Part shown: one piece after another, positions 61,737-64,000 of the stretch
How positions within the stretch are numbered: the first letter of the stretch is position 1
Layout of the letters: each line of letters starts with the position of its first letter
From: Eopsaltria australis
Lineage: Eukaryota > Chordata > Aves > Passeriformes > Petroicidae
Direction: 5' to 3'
NCBI GenBank assembly: GCA_034509425.1
Contig: JAVTVJ010011652.1
Coordinates: 3,897,501-3,961,500, forward strand
DNA length: 64,000 bases
Made by a program: the position numbers and the translations under genes
The notes under the pieces: generated by a model
Databases searched by the model: none
What the model saw: only the letters and a program-made list of their open reading frames with translations
Told to the model about the DNA's origin: nothing

Positions 61737-64000
61737 TGGGTAAATTCTGATTTAGCTTTCCATTTTGCTCCCTAAATCATACAGGAGAACCTTGACAGGA
61801 GACAGAGGGTTCTGTAATATGTTTTTTTATTCAGTTGATTTAAAGGAGTGAGAGTGATACCTTGTCTCTTTACAGGTGTATGAATGTCATTAGTTTAGTG
61901 CTATGATACTAGAACATTCCCATGTTTGAAACATAGGCAGATATGTGTTGTAGGTAAACTACAAAGGAGCTTGAAATATACTGATGAAAGTGTTCTAGTT
62001 CAAACAGATTCAGCCTTTTTATACTGTCCTCTATGGAAGGTAGACTAGATGATCACAACATACCTGGCTTCATAATGAAAGAATTTCCTATTTAACTCTA
62101 CCTTATGTAATCATGAATATATCGAAGGTTTTAAATTAATGTCAAAATTAGTGCAATAGCAAGTATCCTGATCTGTTTTCTTTTCATTTTTCACACAATA
62201 AATATCTATTTGTTACAGGTAAGGTTTAAGGGAGAGAGTATGTGTAGAAAGCCACGTGTCTGCCATCAGTAGTGTGGAATTTCACCATATCTGCACAAGG
62301 ATCTCTCTTAGCCCTGCTGCCTGTACCTGATAATCATCTTTAGGAGGTGATGTTACATTCCCACACTCATCAAGACCTCCCTATATCTTTATCACTATAA
62401 CTTAGATGTAGAGAAAACCACTTGTGGAGACCATGTTTTATGTAGGGTTTGTCGACTGTCCTTTGAGAGCTGGGGTGTTTGAAGCATTGATTGTCATGAA
62501 TCACAGCTACCAGACATGATTTCATGGCATTGCTGGTCTGGTTTCATCCTCAAGCAGAGCCTTGGTGGTGGAGGGCTGGGTGCTCCCTTAGCTGCTTCCT
62601 GCTCTCCCAGCTTCCTGTCAGAGTTTTCTCTCCAAGTAATAGCACTTCTTACTATTTTCCACATCCAGGCAGTTTATATAAACCTAGCCTGGCTTCCTAC
62701 TTTGATCTTCTGCTGATGAGTGCTAATTACCTGCAGAAGTGATATCTGATGTCAGCTGCTGATGGGTGAGGGGGGAGCTGTGAGAATCTGCGTGATTCTC
62801 ATTTTGGATTATTTGCGCAGTGTGCAATCTGAGATATTCAGAATCAAAGCCCAATCTTGCAGCAATTGCAGCATGTGAGTAAGGGGTTTTTTCTCCCATG
62901 ATAAAGTGTATGTCAGGAACAGGAGAAAAAACTGGGGAAAGAGGGGAAGAGATACAGATTTTTCCTCACATCAAAGTGAGGATTATTTTTGAATGCCTGT
63001 GTTTAAGACATTTGTTGCATTTGATGCAGTTATTTTTGAGAACCTCTCTGTATTTCCAGGAGTTTGTTTGACTCAGAACAGCTGAAAAACTGTGTTGGCA
63101 GCACGTAGGTTTTGATCCACTCCTCTCACTCCTGAGGCTGTCCTCTCCCCACGAAATGCTGAACGAACGTGGCCTTGCTCATGGTGAATGACGAACAAGT
63201 TGAATAAAAGAAGAATGATGCCTTTCCTCCTTTCACTTCCCTTTTATCAAACATTGGCTAAACAAATAATCAAAATTATCTGTTCTTTAAAATCTTTTTC
63301 TATGAACATTCAGTTTGTGTGCTTTTAAACCGCTGACTTCCACAGAAAAGGCTGAGCAATGTGAACAGAGCTCAAGAAAATATATTGAGCTTCATTTGTT
63401 TTGTTTCATTAACTCTTGTTGATATTTCAGCTGATAAAAGAGAGGAAATTGAGATTCCTTTAAATCAAATTAATAATTTGTCTTCTCCTCTGTGGAGATT
63501 CTTTTGTTTGTTTTGATGTGGGAAGAAATAAGAGTAATAGGAATGTTCTTTTTTATAGTGTGTGCCACTGCAGCAGAGACAGTTTAACCATATAAATCAT
63601 GCCATTATCCAACAAAATATTCTTTGAGTGAAACAACTGGTTTTGAAAAACAGGTTTGCCAAATGTCAGCAAAACCCAGATAGGTGACTTGAAACAATTT
63701 CATTTTAATGTGTTCAATTCAAACAGCCTGGCCAGTTTGTGCCATGGATATTTCTTATGCCAGCAAATGCAGATTTCTGTGTTTTCCAATTAACAAAGAC
63801 AGTATTTATCTTATTTGTGATATGGGGACAATAACTACAACACTAAAAATCAGGCCATGACTTTCTGCAGGATAGGGCTAGTGAGAGAAAATGTCTCTGA
63901 TTTTAGCCACTGCCTTTGTCCTCACCATAAAGCTGCTGATTCTCCCATCCCAGTGCACAAGTTCTGCCAGAAAAATTGCTATCAGCAGAAGCATGCAGCT
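61737..64000. other. Unique-looking non-coding DNA
   Basis: AT-rich, no recognised gene or RNA. CTAGATGATCACAA near 62046 recalls a CR1 3' end but is too short to call. Several CpGs cluster at 63150-63190 (CCACGAAATG, GAACGAACGTGG, GACGAAC) without other supporting signals. Confidence 0.6.

Noticed and set aside
62030..62070. CTAGATGATCACAA, similar to a CR1 3' end
   Set aside because: Too short, and the flanking DNA does not follow the CR1 sequence.
1..64000. CRISPR arrays, operons, tRNA, rRNA, phage or plasmid features
   Set aside because: No spaced direct repeats, no tRNA-like B-box arms and no tightly packed coding frames were seen; the repeats present are vertebrate.

Overview
The window reads as non-coding vertebrate nuclear DNA, almost certainly from a bird. 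It is AT-rich and generally poor in CpG. No open frame gives a recognisable protein family, and there are no operons, Shine-Dalgarno sites or rRNA or tRNA genes that I can see. The placement in birds rests on the repeats: three 3'-end fragments of the avian LINE CR1 (about 35.1, 39.7 and 61.6 kb) and two pieces of an LTR of the widespread avian ERV-L type (6.6-7.2 kb and 15.8-16.1 kb). A passerine is plausible, but the sequence does not prove it.

Layout. From 1 to 6.6 kb the DNA is single-copy in appearance, with a few weak exon-like stretches. A full-length solo LTR lies at 6622-7195, and a truncated relative at 15833-16060. From 16 to 35 kb there is a long repeat-poor tract. It holds the longest open frame of the window (17379-17921, minus strand), a small CpG cluster (22.15-22.21 kb), a GC-richer block with an exon-like open frame behind a good splice acceptor (27834-28220), and several AT-rich stretches that look like conserved non-coding elements. 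Two CR1 fragments in opposite orientation lie at 35.1-35.5 and 39.7-40.2 kb. From 40 to 51 kb the DNA is again unique, with a moderately GC-richer part at 43.7-47.3 kb. At 51.4-51.74 kb sits the most anomalous block: about 310 bp, CpG-retaining, ending in a near-perfect hairpin, probably a younger solo LTR of another family. From 51.75 kb to the end the DNA is unique, with simple repeats, a pyrimidine-rich tract and one more CR1 fragment.

Interpretation. The window is an intergenic desert or the inside of a very large intron; these cannot be told apart without flanking sequence. I call no protein-coding gene with confidence. The exon-like items are hypotheses, each with a stated test. I found no convincing new biological system; the best candidates for a second look are the CpG-rich hairpin-ended element at 51.4-51.7 kb, the exon-like block at 27.8 kb and the 180-codon frame at 17.4-17.9 kb.
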